64,000 bases of DNA, from the NCBI RefSeq assembly GCF_008086345.1, contig NZ_CP043006.1, positions 2,416,032 to 2,480,031 on the forward strand. Direction: 5' to 3'. This DNA is from Chitinophaga sp. XS-30. GTDB lineage: Bacteria; Bacteroidota; Bacteroidia; Chitinophagales; Chitinophagaceae. The position numbers were made by a program, and so were the translations under genes. Below are positions 43,996 to 53,140 of the stretch, in pieces. Numbering within the stretch: the stretch's first letter is position 1; every line of letters begins with the position of its first letter. Below the pieces are notes generated by a model. The model searched no databases, had not been told where the DNA came from, and was given only the letters and a program-made list of their open reading frames with translations.

Positions 43996-44188
43996 TCAGC
44001 ATTTCATTATTTACATCAATGTGAGGCCATGTGGAGTGGGAGCATCCCCCCGCTACACCTCATTTACCGGGTCAAAGATAAAAATTTGGAGAAGAAGATC
44101 CAGCAGGAATACTTCCAACGATTATTCCTGCCTGAATTGCGATGGCAAAAGTTGAGTATGCTGACAGTGTAACCGCAGCGTCAAGGGT
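43996..44188. other. Short stretch with a 46-codon open frame, unassigned
   Basis: ATG 44031 on the plus strand opens a frame (…LHLIYRVKDKNLEKK…) to a stop at 44172. It has no recognisable domain, no neighbour link and no promoter. It may be a fragment or chance. Confidence 0.25.
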
Positions 44189-44311
44189 TTAAACACCGAT
44201 AACATCAGCGGGAACCGGTTTGATCACCTTGCTTAAGTAAGGATCTTCCTGTTTTTCCGCCTGCATGGAGATAGTTGCTGATGCCGGTTTGACATAAATT
44301 TCACGTGGCAT
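44189..44311 (-). CDS. 40-residue peptide, possible precursor-type small protein
   Basis: ATG 44311 to stop TAA at 44189. The product begins MPREIYVKPASATISMQAEK and ends KVIKPVPADVIGV. Many tiny Bacteroidota peptides begin with the same [RK]-x-Y-[VI]-K-P motif followed by a polar tail and act as secreted or modified precursor peptides. No maturation gene lies next to it, so its role is unknown. The frame is too short to be certain, but its codon use is normal. Confidence 0.4.
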   Translation of the reverse strand: MPREIYVKPASATISMQAEKQEDPYLSKVIKPVPADVIGV

Positions 44312-44829
44312 GATGAATTTTATTGAGGTTAAAGAAATGCTTTCCCGGTCCCTTACGGGTTACTGCGGTGTGTCCGCATACAGGCTTTATTATGGCGCTA
44401 TAAGCTCAAGCGGATAAATCCTGTGTAAATAAGGATAAACAAAATGCGAATGACAAGTACGAAAAGCACAAAAAGCACAAATGATCGCATATGCAACAGT
44501 TTAAGAATAATTGGAGTACGGTAGATATAAAAGACAACATCATTGCCTTCCTGCTGAGCAATTCCTGCCGGTGCCTGCGACAAACTTTCATTGATCGGCC
44601 ATGCGCGTTGCGGCATCCCGGGATTTGCTTTCCACCTAAGCTAGAAGGATCGAACCGGTATTAAAGCTATGGAATAATATATTAATTGCCAATACCTGCA
44701 TAAAACGGTAGCCTGCTTTCTGGTTGGCCGGCTGCAGGCTTCGGCCATCCCGTTATATATCAGACAGCGCCTGTTTTCGATCAGGCCGGCACCAACGGCT
44801 TCAGGTCTGCAACAGGCATTCGGCAAAAA
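44312..44829. other. Gene-free stretch
   Basis: Short frames exist on both strands (for example a minus-strand frame from 44616 with a run of hydrophobic residues), but none shows a family motif, a plausible start or a partner gene. Confidence 0.3.
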
Positions 44830-44858
44830 GACGGGCTGGCTTTAACCGCCAGCCCGTC
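44825..44858 (-). terminator. Terminator of the collagen-like lipoprotein gene
   Basis: Perfect 11-bp stem (44830-44840 with 44848-44858), followed on the minus strand by TTTTT. Confidence 0.8.
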
Positions 44859-44944
44859 GTATCTGCTGTTGCCTGCTTGCCGGTAATGGAATCTTTGGGA
44901 GATAGGATACTCTTGCGCTCCGGTTCCGGTCAACCGGATGCCGG

Positions 44945-45493
44945 CTAATATGGTAACCCGTAGTACCGGCAGACGGCGTAATAATCATTGAAGTCGATAT
45001 CCGGCAGGGGATTGCTTGCCCTGCCGCCGGCAGCCGTCTGGTTAGCGTAGATACGGATGATCCGCATGCTGGCATATTCTTCTCCAGGGCCGGATACCTT
45101 GTTGATACTGAAGTTTACTTTGCCGCCTGAATGGCTCCAGTACAAACGATAGTCACTGCTGCCGTTCAGGCCGAAACCTGGAATGGGGTACACATTGCCG
45201 CTGGCCCTGACCAGATACACATGCCAGGCGCTGCGGTTCATGGTATCCGCTGTTGTGGTGACCTGCAGCGTGGCAGATGCAGTGGTGGCGAAATTGTGCG
45301 CACCATAGGTGTATTGGGTAACGTTGGCATTACCGGCAATGCCTTGCGGCCCTTGGGCACCCTGCGCTCCTTGCGGACCGGGATCGCCCTGTTCTCCCTG
45401 AAGCCCCTGCGGACCGGGATCACCTTTTTTACAACCATGGATGGGCAGGCTTAATACTGCTACGATAGCAATGAGCATGTTAAATCGTTTCAT
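44945..45493 (-). CDS. Collagen-like lipoprotein
   Basis: 182 residues with a lipoprotein signal peptide (MKRFNMLIAIVAVLSLPIHGC). A collagen-like Gly-X-Y tract of about 11 triplets follows (GDPGPQGLQGEQGDPGPQG...), then a 125-residue C-terminal beta-rich domain with a YLVRASGNVYPIPG, WSHSGGKVNFSINK, MRIIRIYAN pattern. Bacteroidota have many such collagen-like lipoproteins of unknown role. The triplet tract may form a trimeric stalk that holds the C-terminal domain away from the surface. A strong terminator follows it, so the gene is transcribed alone. Confidence 0.8.
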   Translation of the reverse strand: MKRFNMLIAIVAVLSLPIHGCKKGDPGPQGLQGEQGDPGPQGAQGAQGPQGIAGNANVTQYTYGAHNFATTASATLQVTTTADTMNRSAWHVYLVRASGNVYPIPGFGLNGSSDYRLYWSHSGGKVNFSINKVSGPGEEYASMRIIRIYANQTAAGGRASNPLPDIDFNDYYAVCRYYGLPY

Positions 45494-45741
45494 TATTTAT
45501 TGTTTTGAGGTTATCATTAAGCTGACTTCAGAAACGTCAGGCGTTTGCGTTTTGGGGCGGCAGGAATAATGATCCTGCCAATGTTCAGGGCCAAAATTAT
45601 TAACTGGTTCAAAATATGTAACACGTAGAAATACCTGTTTATCTGCGGGGAGATCGTTAAACAGGTTTGCAAGGAGGGGAAATGGCGGACTGTTGATGGT
45701 ATGAACACCCGAATCAACCCGGCATTTCTTCTTTTTTCTTC

Positions 45742-45749
45742 TATATTTG
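45742..45749 (+). promoter_or_regulatory. TATATTTG -7 box before the sigma gene
   Basis: An exact TAnnTTTG. A TTG start at 45747 for the next gene would lie inside it, which argues for the later GTG start. No clear -33 box. Nothing else is evident in 45494-45741. Confidence 0.45.
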
Positions 45750-45806
45750 CTTCAAACGACCAAAATCCCCTTGCCCACTAGCCCACCATATGAGGGAACA
45801 AGTACG

Positions 45807-46370
45807 GTGCAACTGATAGCGGATGGTGACGAAAAGGCCTTTTTTGAGTTTTATAACCACCATGCCAACCTGTTGCGCCCCTTCCTGCTGAGATACAGCC
45901 GTTCTGAAACGGATGTGGAGGATATTATACAGGAAACTTTCATTAAAATATGGCTGCATCGCGATCAATTGCCCGGAATCGTGAATATGCGCGCCTGGAT
46001 CAACCGCATTGCTTCCCGGATTTATCTGGACCATATCGACCGTGACCTGCGGAGCCGGGAACGCCGGGAGTCCATCGGCCGGGACTGGTACGGTGAAGGT
46101 CAGGTGGCTTCAGCGGAGCGTACCCGCTTGCTGGAACTCCGCAAAAACATCCACCAGGCCGTGGATGGACTCCCCGAGGCCAAAAGAAAGGTTTTCCGCC
46201 TCAACCGGGAACTGGGTATGAAACCCGCCCAGATCGCTGAAATGCTGGATGTACCTGTAGGTACGGTCAAAAACCAGCTTTCGGCCGCGCTCCGCCAGGT
46301 CAGGGACCAGCTGGTGGCCTCCGGATTTGGTCCTTTAGCCTTCCTGTGGCTGATCTCCCGTTTTTTATAA
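45807..46370 (+). CDS. ECF RNA polymerase sigma-70 factor
   Basis: 187 residues from GTG 45807. An alternative TTG at 45747 adds 20 residues of no family match and overlaps the -7 box; the true start is uncertain. Region 2 is DEKAFFEFYNHHANLLRPFL and TDVEDIIQETFIKIWLHRDQL. Region 4 is VDGLPEAKRKVFRLNRELGM, KPAQIAEMLDVPVGTVKNQL. The C-terminus is hydrophobic (FGPLAFLWLISRFL), as in the sigma factor of the first cluster. It heads the plus-strand cluster FecR-SusC-SusD. Confidence 0.9.
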   Translation: MQLIADGDEKAFFEFYNHHANLLRPFLLRYSRSETDVEDIIQETFIKIWLHRDQLPGIVNMRAWINRIASRIYLDHIDRDLRSRERRESIGRDWYGEGQVASAERTRLLELRKNIHQAVDGLPEAKRKVFRLNRELGMKPAQIAEMLDVPVGTVKNQLSAALRQVRDQLVASGFGPLAFLWLISRFL

Positions 46371-46470
46371 AAAAAAGTTAAAGTTTTGCCGTGACGTTTT
46401 GTTTGTGGCTCCGTCTTACTAATACAAGGTCTCCCGGAAGGAGACTTTGCATGTCAACTTATTATTCCCC

Positions 46471-47646
46471 ATGGATCAGCATCGCATCAACCAAATATTG
46501 AGACAGTACGCCTCGGGCGTGCTTACAGAAGAAGAAAAAAGGGAGCTTGAACAGCTGCTCGCACAACCGGGCAGGGAAGAGCTGGCGGAGCGCATCGCCG
46601 CGATGATAGGGGAAGACGATCACACATCATATACAGTTACCGAAGAAATAACGCAGGAAACGTTCCGCCGCATCATGGCGGCAGACAAACCTTTGCGCCG
46701 GAGCACCCAACCTGCCGGCCGCTGGTGGCTGGCCGCCGCTGCCGTGGTATTGCTCTGCCTCGCCGCAGGCGCCTATTTTCTGCTGGACCCCGGGGAACAA
46801 CCCGCCCAAACGGTACAGCAGCAACAGGAAATGCCCGAGAAAGATCCCGGCCGCAATACGGCTGTTCTCTACCTGGAAGATAACTCGGCCGTGGAGCTGG
46901 ACAGTGCGGGCAATGGCTTCGTGGCTGCCCAGGGCGGCACCAGCGTGATGCTGGCCAACGGAGAGCTGGCTTATGTACCGCCACCGGAGGGCAGTTCCCT
47001 GTCCGTGACCTATAACCGCATTGCCACGCCCAGAGGCGGAGAGTTTACCATCATACTGTCAGATGGCACGAAAGTATGGCTGAACGCCGCTTCCTCCCTG
47101 AGATTCCCCACGGTATTCAGCGGGGAAAAGAGGGAAGTGGAGCTGACGGGGGAAGCCTATCTGCAGGTGGCGGAAGACAAGGCCCATCCCTTTGAAGTGA
47201 AGATCAGGGACGTGAACATCGCCGTGCTCGGCACACAATTCAATATCATGGGCTACGAGGATGAAACGGGTATTGTCACCACACTGGTATCCGGCTCCGT
47301 GCGCGTAACAGCTCCGGGGAGTGAAGCTAAACTGCTGGTCCCCGGGCAGCATGCGGTGGTGGAGAACAAGACCGGTGCGCTGTATGTGGAAAAAGCGGAT
47401 GTAGCGGAGGAAACGGCCTGGAAGAACGGCAGCATCCACTTCGAAAGGGTGAATATCCGGCAGATCATGCGCCAGGTCTCCCGCTGGTATGATGTGGACG
47501 TGCAGTACCGGGGGAATGTGGCCGATATGGATTTTACCTGCACCGTTTCGCGCCGCGACAAGCTGTCGAAATTGTTGACCCTGCTGGAAATGACGGCTGC
47601 TGTGCATTTTACCATGGAAGGAAATACGATCATCGTTCAACCATAA
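46471..47646 (+). CDS. FecR-type anti-sigma factor
   Basis: 391 residues from ATG 46471 (MDQHRINQILRQYASG). Cytoplasmic N-terminus, one membrane helix at about 85-103 (WWLAAAAVVLLCLAAGAYFL), then the FecR domain (LEDNSAVELDSAGNGFV; ATPRGGEFTIILSDGTKVWLN; FPTVFSGEKREVELTGEAYL) and a DUF4974-like end (NIRQIMRQVSRWYDVDVQYRG; KLSKLLTLLEMTAAVHF). It lies 100 bp behind its sigma gene and 203 bp before susC. Confidence 0.93.
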   Translation: MDQHRINQILRQYASGVLTEEEKRELEQLLAQPGREELAERIAAMIGEDDHTSYTVTEEITQETFRRIMAADKPLRRSTQPAGRWWLAAAAVVLLCLAAGAYFLLDPGEQPAQTVQQQQEMPEKDPGRNTAVLYLEDNSAVELDSAGNGFVAAQGGTSVMLANGELAYVPPPEGSSLSVTYNRIATPRGGEFTIILSDGTKVWLNAASSLRFPTVFSGEKREVELTGEAYLQVAEDKAHPFEVKIRDVNIAVLGTQFNIMGYEDETGIVTTLVSGSVRVTAPGSEAKLLVPGQHAVVENKTGALYVEKADVAEETAWKNGSIHFERVNIRQIMRQVSRWYDVDVQYRGNVADMDFTCTVSRRDKLSKLLTLLEMTAAVHFTMEGNTIIVQP

Positions 47647-47751
47647 ATCTGTCATTCAACCAAGTCATTCAACCAAAAAAAGAGAATCAATACATGCTGC
47701 AACACTGAAAAGCGCCTGCTCCCGGCAGAAAAGGAGCATAAGGTCCGGCAA

Positions 47752-47784
47752 TAAAAAAAACCGGTGATGTTGGCGCATCACCGG
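47752..47784 (-). terminator. Hairpin with T-tract antisense to the second SusC cluster
   Basis: Perfect 9-bp stem CCGGTGATG / CATCACCGG (47761-47784), followed on the minus strand by eight T. No minus-strand protein gene is near. Confidence 0.7.
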
Positions 47785-47836
47785 CAGAAATATCGGACCA
47801 ACATTCGCATTACACATTCCGCAAACATTTAATCCA
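47755..47836 (-). ncRNA. Candidate cis-antisense small RNA to the plus-strand susC leader
   Basis: Mirror image of the element at 37048. On the minus strand TACTTTAG (47850-47843, one mismatch to TAnnTTTG) touches the susC start codon; a transcript from about 47836 would end at the hairpin and T-tract at 47784-47753, about 82 nt long. Promoter position, length, hairpin stem (GATG...CATC core) and poly-T orientation agree with the first locus. Confidence 0.4.
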
Positions 47837-47849
47837 ACAATGCTAAAGT

Positions 47850-50800
47850 ATGAAAATTACTGCTTATGGGAGCGTCCCACCTATGCGCGGCCGGTTTCCC
47901 GCCAAAAGTTTTTTGATTATGAGACTCATTTTTTTGTTGACGGTCGTGGCTACCCTGGAGAGCAGTGCTTCAGGATGGGCGCAGCTTGTTACGATCAACG
48001 TCAGGAAAGCACCGCTGGAAAAGGTATTTCTTGAAATGAGACGGCAAACGGGTTGCCACTTCGTATTCAACTCGCAGATGTTGGATAAGGCAGGCAGGGT
48101 GACCCTTTACCTGAAAGATGCTCCGCTGGAAGAAGCGCTGCGGCAGTCCCTCGCAGGCCAGCCGCTGACCTATGCCATCATAGACAGCAATGTGGTCATC
48201 AAGCCGGCTCCGTTGCCGGTTACCCCGGCTGTGCGCGAAAAAGCTGACATCGGCGTAACCGGGGTCGTGCGCAGCAAGGACGGCACGCCGCTCGTAGGGG
48301 TGTCCATTCTTATCAAAGGCACCGGCTCAGGTACGATCAGCGATGGCAACGGCCGCTTCGAGCTGAAGAGTGTCAGCGAGAATGCCGTGCTGGTATTCCG
48401 CTATATCGGCTTTGCGGACAAAGAAGTGAAACTCTCCGCGACCACCAGGGAGCTCAATATAACCCTGGAAGAATCCGAACGCAATGTAGCGGAAGTGGTG
48501 GTGACCGGTTACCAGAATGTAGACCGGAAACTCTTTACCGGCGCCAGCTCCAAAGTAAGCGCCAAGGATGCAGAGCGTAACGGCGTACCGGATATCTCGC
48601 GCATGCTGGAAGGCCAGGTGGCCGGGGTGTCCGTACAGAACGTATCCGGTACTTTCGGTGCTGCGCCGAAGATCCGTGTACGCGGCGCTACTTCGCTCTC
48701 CGGAGAGAACAAGCCCCTCTGGGTGGTGGACGGCATTATCCTGGAAGATGTGGTGAACATCTCGAATGAAGCCCTCTCCACCGGTGACGCCAACACCCTC
48801 ATCGGTTCTTCCGTGGCCGGTCTTAATCCTGACGATATAGAATCCTTCACGATCCTGAAAGATGCCGCGGCTACGGCCATGTACGGTGCGCGCGCCATGA
48901 ACGGTGTGATTGTGGTGAATACCAAAAAAGGCCGCAATACCGACGGTAAAGCCCAGGTGAACTATACCGGCACATTCACCACTTACCTGAAGCCTTCTTA
49001 CGACCAGTTCGATATCATGAACTCCGCCGACCAGCTTTCCGTATTGCTGGAGCTGGAGAATAAAGGATATTATAATCACAGTTCTGTTTCCCGCGGCAAA
49101 GACGGCGGTATCTTCTACAAGATGTATAACCAGATGTACGAGTACGATCCGGTTACCGATACTTACGGCCTGAAGAACACGATGGAAGACCGCCTGAATT
49201 TCCTGGAGCGTTATGCGAAAGCGAATACGGACTGGTTCGATATCCTCTTCCAGAATTCCTTGCTGCAGGAACATTCCGTAAGCGTGAACTCCGGTTCCGC
49301 CAACTCCCAGACCTACTTCTCCACGTCCATGATGAAGGACAACGGGATGACCATAGGCGATGATGTAACCCGTTATACGGCTAAGTTCCGGAACAACTTC
49401 CGCCTGAACGACAAGCTCAGGGCCGAAGTGATGGTGAACGGCTCTATCCGCGACCAGCGTACGCCCGGTACCCTTACCCGCAATTCCGATCCGGTGTACG
49501 GGGTGTACTCCCGCGATTTCGATATCAACCCGTACTCCTACGCCCTCAATACCAGCCGCCTCATGACGGCCTATGATACCGATGGCCAGCCGGAGTATTT
49601 CGTCAGGAATTACGCGCCGTTCAACATCATCAATGAACTGAACACCAACTACCTGACCCTGAAGGGCATCGACCTCCAGGTGCAGGGCGGTATCAAATAC
49701 AAGATCATTCCGCAGCTGGAATATTCCGTAGATGGCGCTTTCCGTTATGCCAACACAACCCGCGAGCATTATGTGAAAGATGGTTCCAACATGGCAGAGT
49801 CTTTCCGTGCGGATTATGATGCAACCATTGCTGAAGGCAATATCAACCTTTATACAGATCCGGATGATGTCAATTCCCTGCCGGTTGTTGTATTGCCTGA
49901 AGGCGGTTTTTACAACACCAACATCAACTCGCTGAAGAACTTCTATTTCCGCCAGAACCTGGAATACGATAATACCTTCAATGTGGTGCACCGTTTCAAC
50001 TTCTTCGGTTCCATGGAATTGCGGGGTACTGACCGCCGGAACTCCGCCTACGAGGGGATCGGTTACCAGTACGAGAACGGTGGCCTGGTGAACCCCAACT
50101 ACCGGTATTTCAAGAAGATGATCGAAGGGGGAGACCCGTATTTCGGGATGTCTTACGGCGCCGAGCGCTTCGCAGCCTTCATGGGACGCGCGGCTTACGC
50201 ATTCGGTGAAAAATACAGCGTGAATGCTACCGCGCGTTATGACGGTTCCAACAAAATGGGCAAATCAAAAGTAGCCCGCTGGCTGCCTACCTGGAACATT
50301 TCCGGTGCATGGCATATCGATAGCGAGCCTTTCTATGGCAGCGGCATCAAAAAGATACTTTCCGGCGCCACGCTGCGCGGTACCTACGGTATGACGGCCA
50401 GCATCGGCGATGCCCGCAACTCTTCCGCCGTGTTCTACAACCAGGTGACCTACCGGCCTTATGAGAACGAAAAGGAATCCGGCATCTTCCTGAGCGGACT
50501 GGAAAATTCGGAGCTGACCTGGGAAAAGATGTATGAGTTGAATATCGGCGCCAACCTCGCGCTTTTCAACAAGATCGATCTGACCATTGACTGGTACCGC
50601 CGTAAATCTTTCGACCTGATCGGCAGCCTGAATACCTCCGGTATCGGTGGCCAGTTTGTGAAAACAGCGAACTATGCGGACATTAAAGCGCAGGGTATTG
50701 AGTTTACCATCGCCGGCAATCCTTTAGCCTCCCGCGACTTCCGCTGGAGAACGCAGTTCAACATCGCCGTGAATAAAAACGAGATCACCAACCTGGAGAT

Positions 50801-51551
50801 CAACCCGAATATCTGGACGAATGCCAGGGCGGAAGGCGGTATGCGCGTGGGGTATGCGCAACGCGGACTGTATTCCATTCCCTTCGCAGGTCTCGATCCG
50901 GAATATGGCTATCCTACCTACCTCGCGCCGGATGGCAACGGGAAAACCACCTATATCCGCCTGCAGGACCTGGATGATAACTATTTGTTGTATCACGGGC
51001 CAACTGATCCCACCCTTACGGGAGGTTTCTACAACAGCTTTTCCTACAAACGTTTCTCTTTGTCCACCTTACTGACCTTTGCGGCCGGCAACTGGATACG
51101 TTTGCAGCCTTCCTTCGCAGCCGCGTACTCGGACATGTACACCTTGTCTGACCGGATGAACGACCGCTGGTTGCAATCCGGGGACGAAGCCCGTACCAAT
51201 ATCCCTTCATTGCTCGGTGCGTACCATGTCATCAATGGTGTGGTGAACCCGGCTACCGGGGCTACAACGGACGGCGTTTATCCGTACAATGCCTATAACT
51301 ATTCTACGGAAGCGGTGGCTAAAGGGGATTTCATCCGCCTGAAAAGGATCGCGCTGGATTACACACTGCCCGCGCGGCTGATGTCCCGCCTTGGCATCCG
51401 TAACGCACAGCTGTCTCTCGTAGGGAATAACATTGCGCTGCTGTATTCAGACAAGCGGCTGTACGGCGCAGATCCCGAGTTCTTCAACAACGGCGGGGTA
51501 GCTATGCCTGTTCCCAAACAATATACGCTGGCTATAAAACTGGGGCTCTAA
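47850..51551 (+). CDS. SusC/RagA TonB-linked outer-membrane receptor with STN domain
   Basis: 1,233 residues. Signal segment around residues 20-45, STN domain (VRKAPLEKVFLEMRRQTGCHF), carboxypeptidase-like domain (GVVRSKDGTPLVGVSILIKG), TonB box region, plug (IRVRGATSLSGENKPLWVVDG, LNPDDIESFTILKDAAATAM, GARAMNGVIVVNTKKG) and a beta barrel ending LAIKLGL. The STN domain implies signalling through the FecR/sigma pair upstream. Linked SusD, metallohydrolase and DUF4302 lipoproteins suggest import of a peptide or protein-derived substrate. Confidence 0.95.
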   Translation: MKITAYGSVPPMRGRFPAKSFLIMRLIFLLTVVATLESSASGWAQLVTINVRKAPLEKVFLEMRRQTGCHFVFNSQMLDKAGRVTLYLKDAPLEEALRQSLAGQPLTYAIIDSNVVIKPAPLPVTPAVREKADIGVTGVVRSKDGTPLVGVSILIKGTGSGTISDGNGRFELKSVSENAVLVFRYIGFADKEVKLSATTRELNITLEESERNVAEVVVTGYQNVDRKLFTGASSKVSAKDAERNGVPDISRMLEGQVAGVSVQNVSGTFGAAPKIRVRGATSLSGENKPLWVVDGIILEDVVNISNEALSTGDANTLIGSSVAGLNPDDIESFTILKDAAATAMYGARAMNGVIVVNTKKGRNTDGKAQVNYTGTFTTYLKPSYDQFDIMNSADQLSVLLELENKGYYNHSSVSRGKDGGIFYKMYNQMYEYDPVTDTYGLKNTMEDRLNFLERYAKANTDWFDILFQNSLLQEHSVSVNSGSANSQTYFSTSMMKDNGMTIGDDVTRYTAKFRNNFRLNDKLRAEVMVNGSIRDQRTPGTLTRNSDPVYGVYSRDFDINPYSYALNTSRLMTAYDTDGQPEYFVRNYAPFNIINELNTNYLTLKGIDLQVQGGIKYKIIPQLEYSVDGAFRYANTTREHYVKDGSNMAESFRADYDATIAEGNINLYTDPDDVNSLPVVVLPEGGFYNTNINSLKNFYFRQNLEYDNTFNVVHRFNFFGSMELRGTDRRNSAYEGIGYQYENGGLVNPNYRYFKKMIEGGDPYFGMSYGAERFAAFMGRAAYAFGEKYSVNATARYDGSNKMGKSKVARWLPTWNISGAWHIDSEPFYGSGIKKILSGATLRGTYGMTASIGDARNSSAVFYNQVTYRPYENEKESGIFLSGLENSELTWEKMYELNIGANLALFNKIDLTIDWYRRKSFDLIGSLNTSGIGGQFVKTANYADIKAQGIEFTIAGNPLASRDFRWRTQFNIAVNKNEITNLEINPNIWTNARAEGGMRVGYAQRGLYSIPFAGLDPEYGYPTYLAPDGNGKTTYIRLQDLDDNYLLYHGPTDPTLTGGFYNSFSYKRFSLSTLLTFAAGNWIRLQPSFAAAYSDMYTLSDRMNDRWLQSGDEARTNIPSLLGAYHVINGVVNPATGATTDGVYPYNAYNYSTEAVAKGDFIRLKRIALDYTLPARLMSRLGIRNAQLSLVGNNIALLYSDKRLYGADPEFFNNGGVAMPVPKQYTLAIKLGL

Positions 51552-51631
51552 ACAGAAACCATTAAACTGACAACAACAGATGAAACCGAGCATGATACAT
51601 TTCACACAAGGCCATGTTAATGCGAGATTCC

Positions 51632-51668
51632 ATCTGGCCCGTAAAAAATCAAATATTGACAGATGAAA
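51632..51668 (+). repeat. 36-bp leader repeat, copy 1 (before the SusD gene)
   Basis: ATCTGGCCCGTAAAAA followed by an AT-rich part and ACAGATGAAA, ending in the SusD start codon region. Nearly identical to the sequence at 54522-54557 before the DUF4302 gene. Confidence 0.7.
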
Positions 51669-53138
51669 AAATATCACATCATATATGGCCTGTTACTGCT
51701 GGGAACGCTGATGTTCCCTGCCTGCAGCAAATACCTGGAGGTGACGCCGGATAACAGGGCCGAGATCAATACCGTGGAGAAAGTAGCCGGTCTGCTCGTA
51801 TCTGCTTATCCCAACAGGACTTACCTGTTTTGCGAGACGGCTTCTGATAATTCGGAAGACCGTACCCGCGCATTATCTTCCCACCAGTCGCAGCCGTATG
51901 TAGACCTCTACTTCTGGCGCGACCCGGAAGGCACGGGCAACAGCACGCCCGCGGAATACTGGAACGCTTGCTATTCAGCAATTGCCGCAGCAAACCACGC
52001 ACTGGAAGCCATAGAAGAGCATAATCTGGGGGAGAAAGCAAATCCCTACAAAGGAGAAGCCCTGATCGCCCGCGCATATTGCCACCACATGCTGGTAACG
52101 TTCTTCGCAGCGGCTTACGAGATAGGAGGGGCCAATGCCGGAATGGGCATCCCTTATGTGACGGAACCGGAAACAGTCGTGTCCAAACAATACGATCGCG
52201 GTACAGTAGCCGGTGTGTATGAGAAGATTGAAGAAGACCTGAAAGCAGGGCTGGCATTGCTGCCCGGTGGTACCTGGCAGGTGCCGAAGTACCACTTCAA
52301 CCCGCAGGCCGCCAACGCCTTTGCCACACGCTTTTATCTCTTCAAGGGCGATTGGGACAAGGTGATCGAACATGCATCAGCGATCTACCCGGAGAATAAT
52401 TACTACGACAACATCCGCCAGTATGCCGGCAATATGAACGATCTCAACTCCGATGAGCTGGTGCAGGAATACACAAAAGCGGAGAGGCCCTTCAACCTGC
52501 TTCTCGCCAATACCTATTCCGTGTATCAGCGCAGCTCCGGTGCGGGCGCCAGCCGTTATGGCTTCGGTGAGCAGGTGAAGACCCATTATGGCGGCATTAC
52601 TGTTTTCGGAGGGGCATTCAGAACGAACCTCCGGAGCTACGGCGCCCCCAATTACACGCCTGGCAAATACCGGGAGTATTTCCATTACACGAATGTTGCG
52701 CAGGGCATCGGCCTTCCTTATATCATGCTGCCGCTGTTCACCGCGGATGAAGCGTTGGCGAACCGTGCGGAGGCCTACATTCAGAAAGAGGACTATCCGA
52801 ATGCGATCAATGATCTCAATGAGTTCGCCCGTGCCCGTATCCGCGGCTACTCCCTCGCATCACATGGATTGACGGTTGCCAAAGCGCAAACATTTACCGG
52901 TAAATCCGATGCCAAAGAGGCCATGCTGGAAGCACTGCTGGATACCAAGAAAAGGGCCTTCATCCTCGAAGGCATCCGCTGGATGGATATTCTCCGTCAC
53001 CAGTTGACGGTAAGGCACAATCACATCGATGATACCGGAACGGAAACATTCACGGAACTGGCGCATGGCGACAACCGGAGAGTGTTCCAGCTGCCGCAAG
53101 AAGTAAAACTTTCAGGAGTACCCTTAAATCCCAGATAA
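51663..53138 (+). CDS. SusD/RagB family nutrient-binding outer-membrane lipoprotein
   Basis: 491 residues with a lipoprotein signal (MKKYHIIYGLLLLGTLMFPAC, Cys21). SusD features: YWNACYSAIAAANHALEAIEE, GEALIARAYCHHMLVTFFAAAY, NPQAANAFATRFYLFKGDWDKV, PLFTADEALANRAEAYIQ and the C-terminal KRAFILEGIRWMDILRH. Binds nutrient over the SusC barrel. 111 bp separate it from susC, longer than the 10 bp of the other cluster, and the gap contains a repeated leader. Confidence 0.93.
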   Translation: MKKYHIIYGLLLLGTLMFPACSKYLEVTPDNRAEINTVEKVAGLLVSAYPNRTYLFCETASDNSEDRTRALSSHQSQPYVDLYFWRDPEGTGNSTPAEYWNACYSAIAAANHALEAIEEHNLGEKANPYKGEALIARAYCHHMLVTFFAAAYEIGGANAGMGIPYVTEPETVVSKQYDRGTVAGVYEKIEEDLKAGLALLPGGTWQVPKYHFNPQAANAFATRFYLFKGDWDKVIEHASAIYPENNYYDNIRQYAGNMNDLNSDELVQEYTKAERPFNLLLANTYSVYQRSSGAGASRYGFGEQVKTHYGGITVFGGAFRTNLRSYGAPNYTPGKYREYFHYTNVAQGIGLPYIMLPLFTADEALANRAEAYIQKEDYPNAINDLNEFARARIRGYSLASHGLTVAKAQTFTGKSDAKEAMLEALLDTKKRAFILEGIRWMDILRHQLTVRHNHIDDTGTETFTELAHGDNRRVFQLPQEVKLSGVPLNPR

Positions 53139-53140
53139 TC

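Noticed and set aside
44398..44826. Short minus-strand frames with hydrophobic runs
   Set aside because: No start context, no homologous pattern, no partner; likely chance in a gene-poor stretch.
48327..49991. 554-codon minus-strand frame inside the second susC
   Set aside because: No domain; susC on the plus strand is intact with all motifs.
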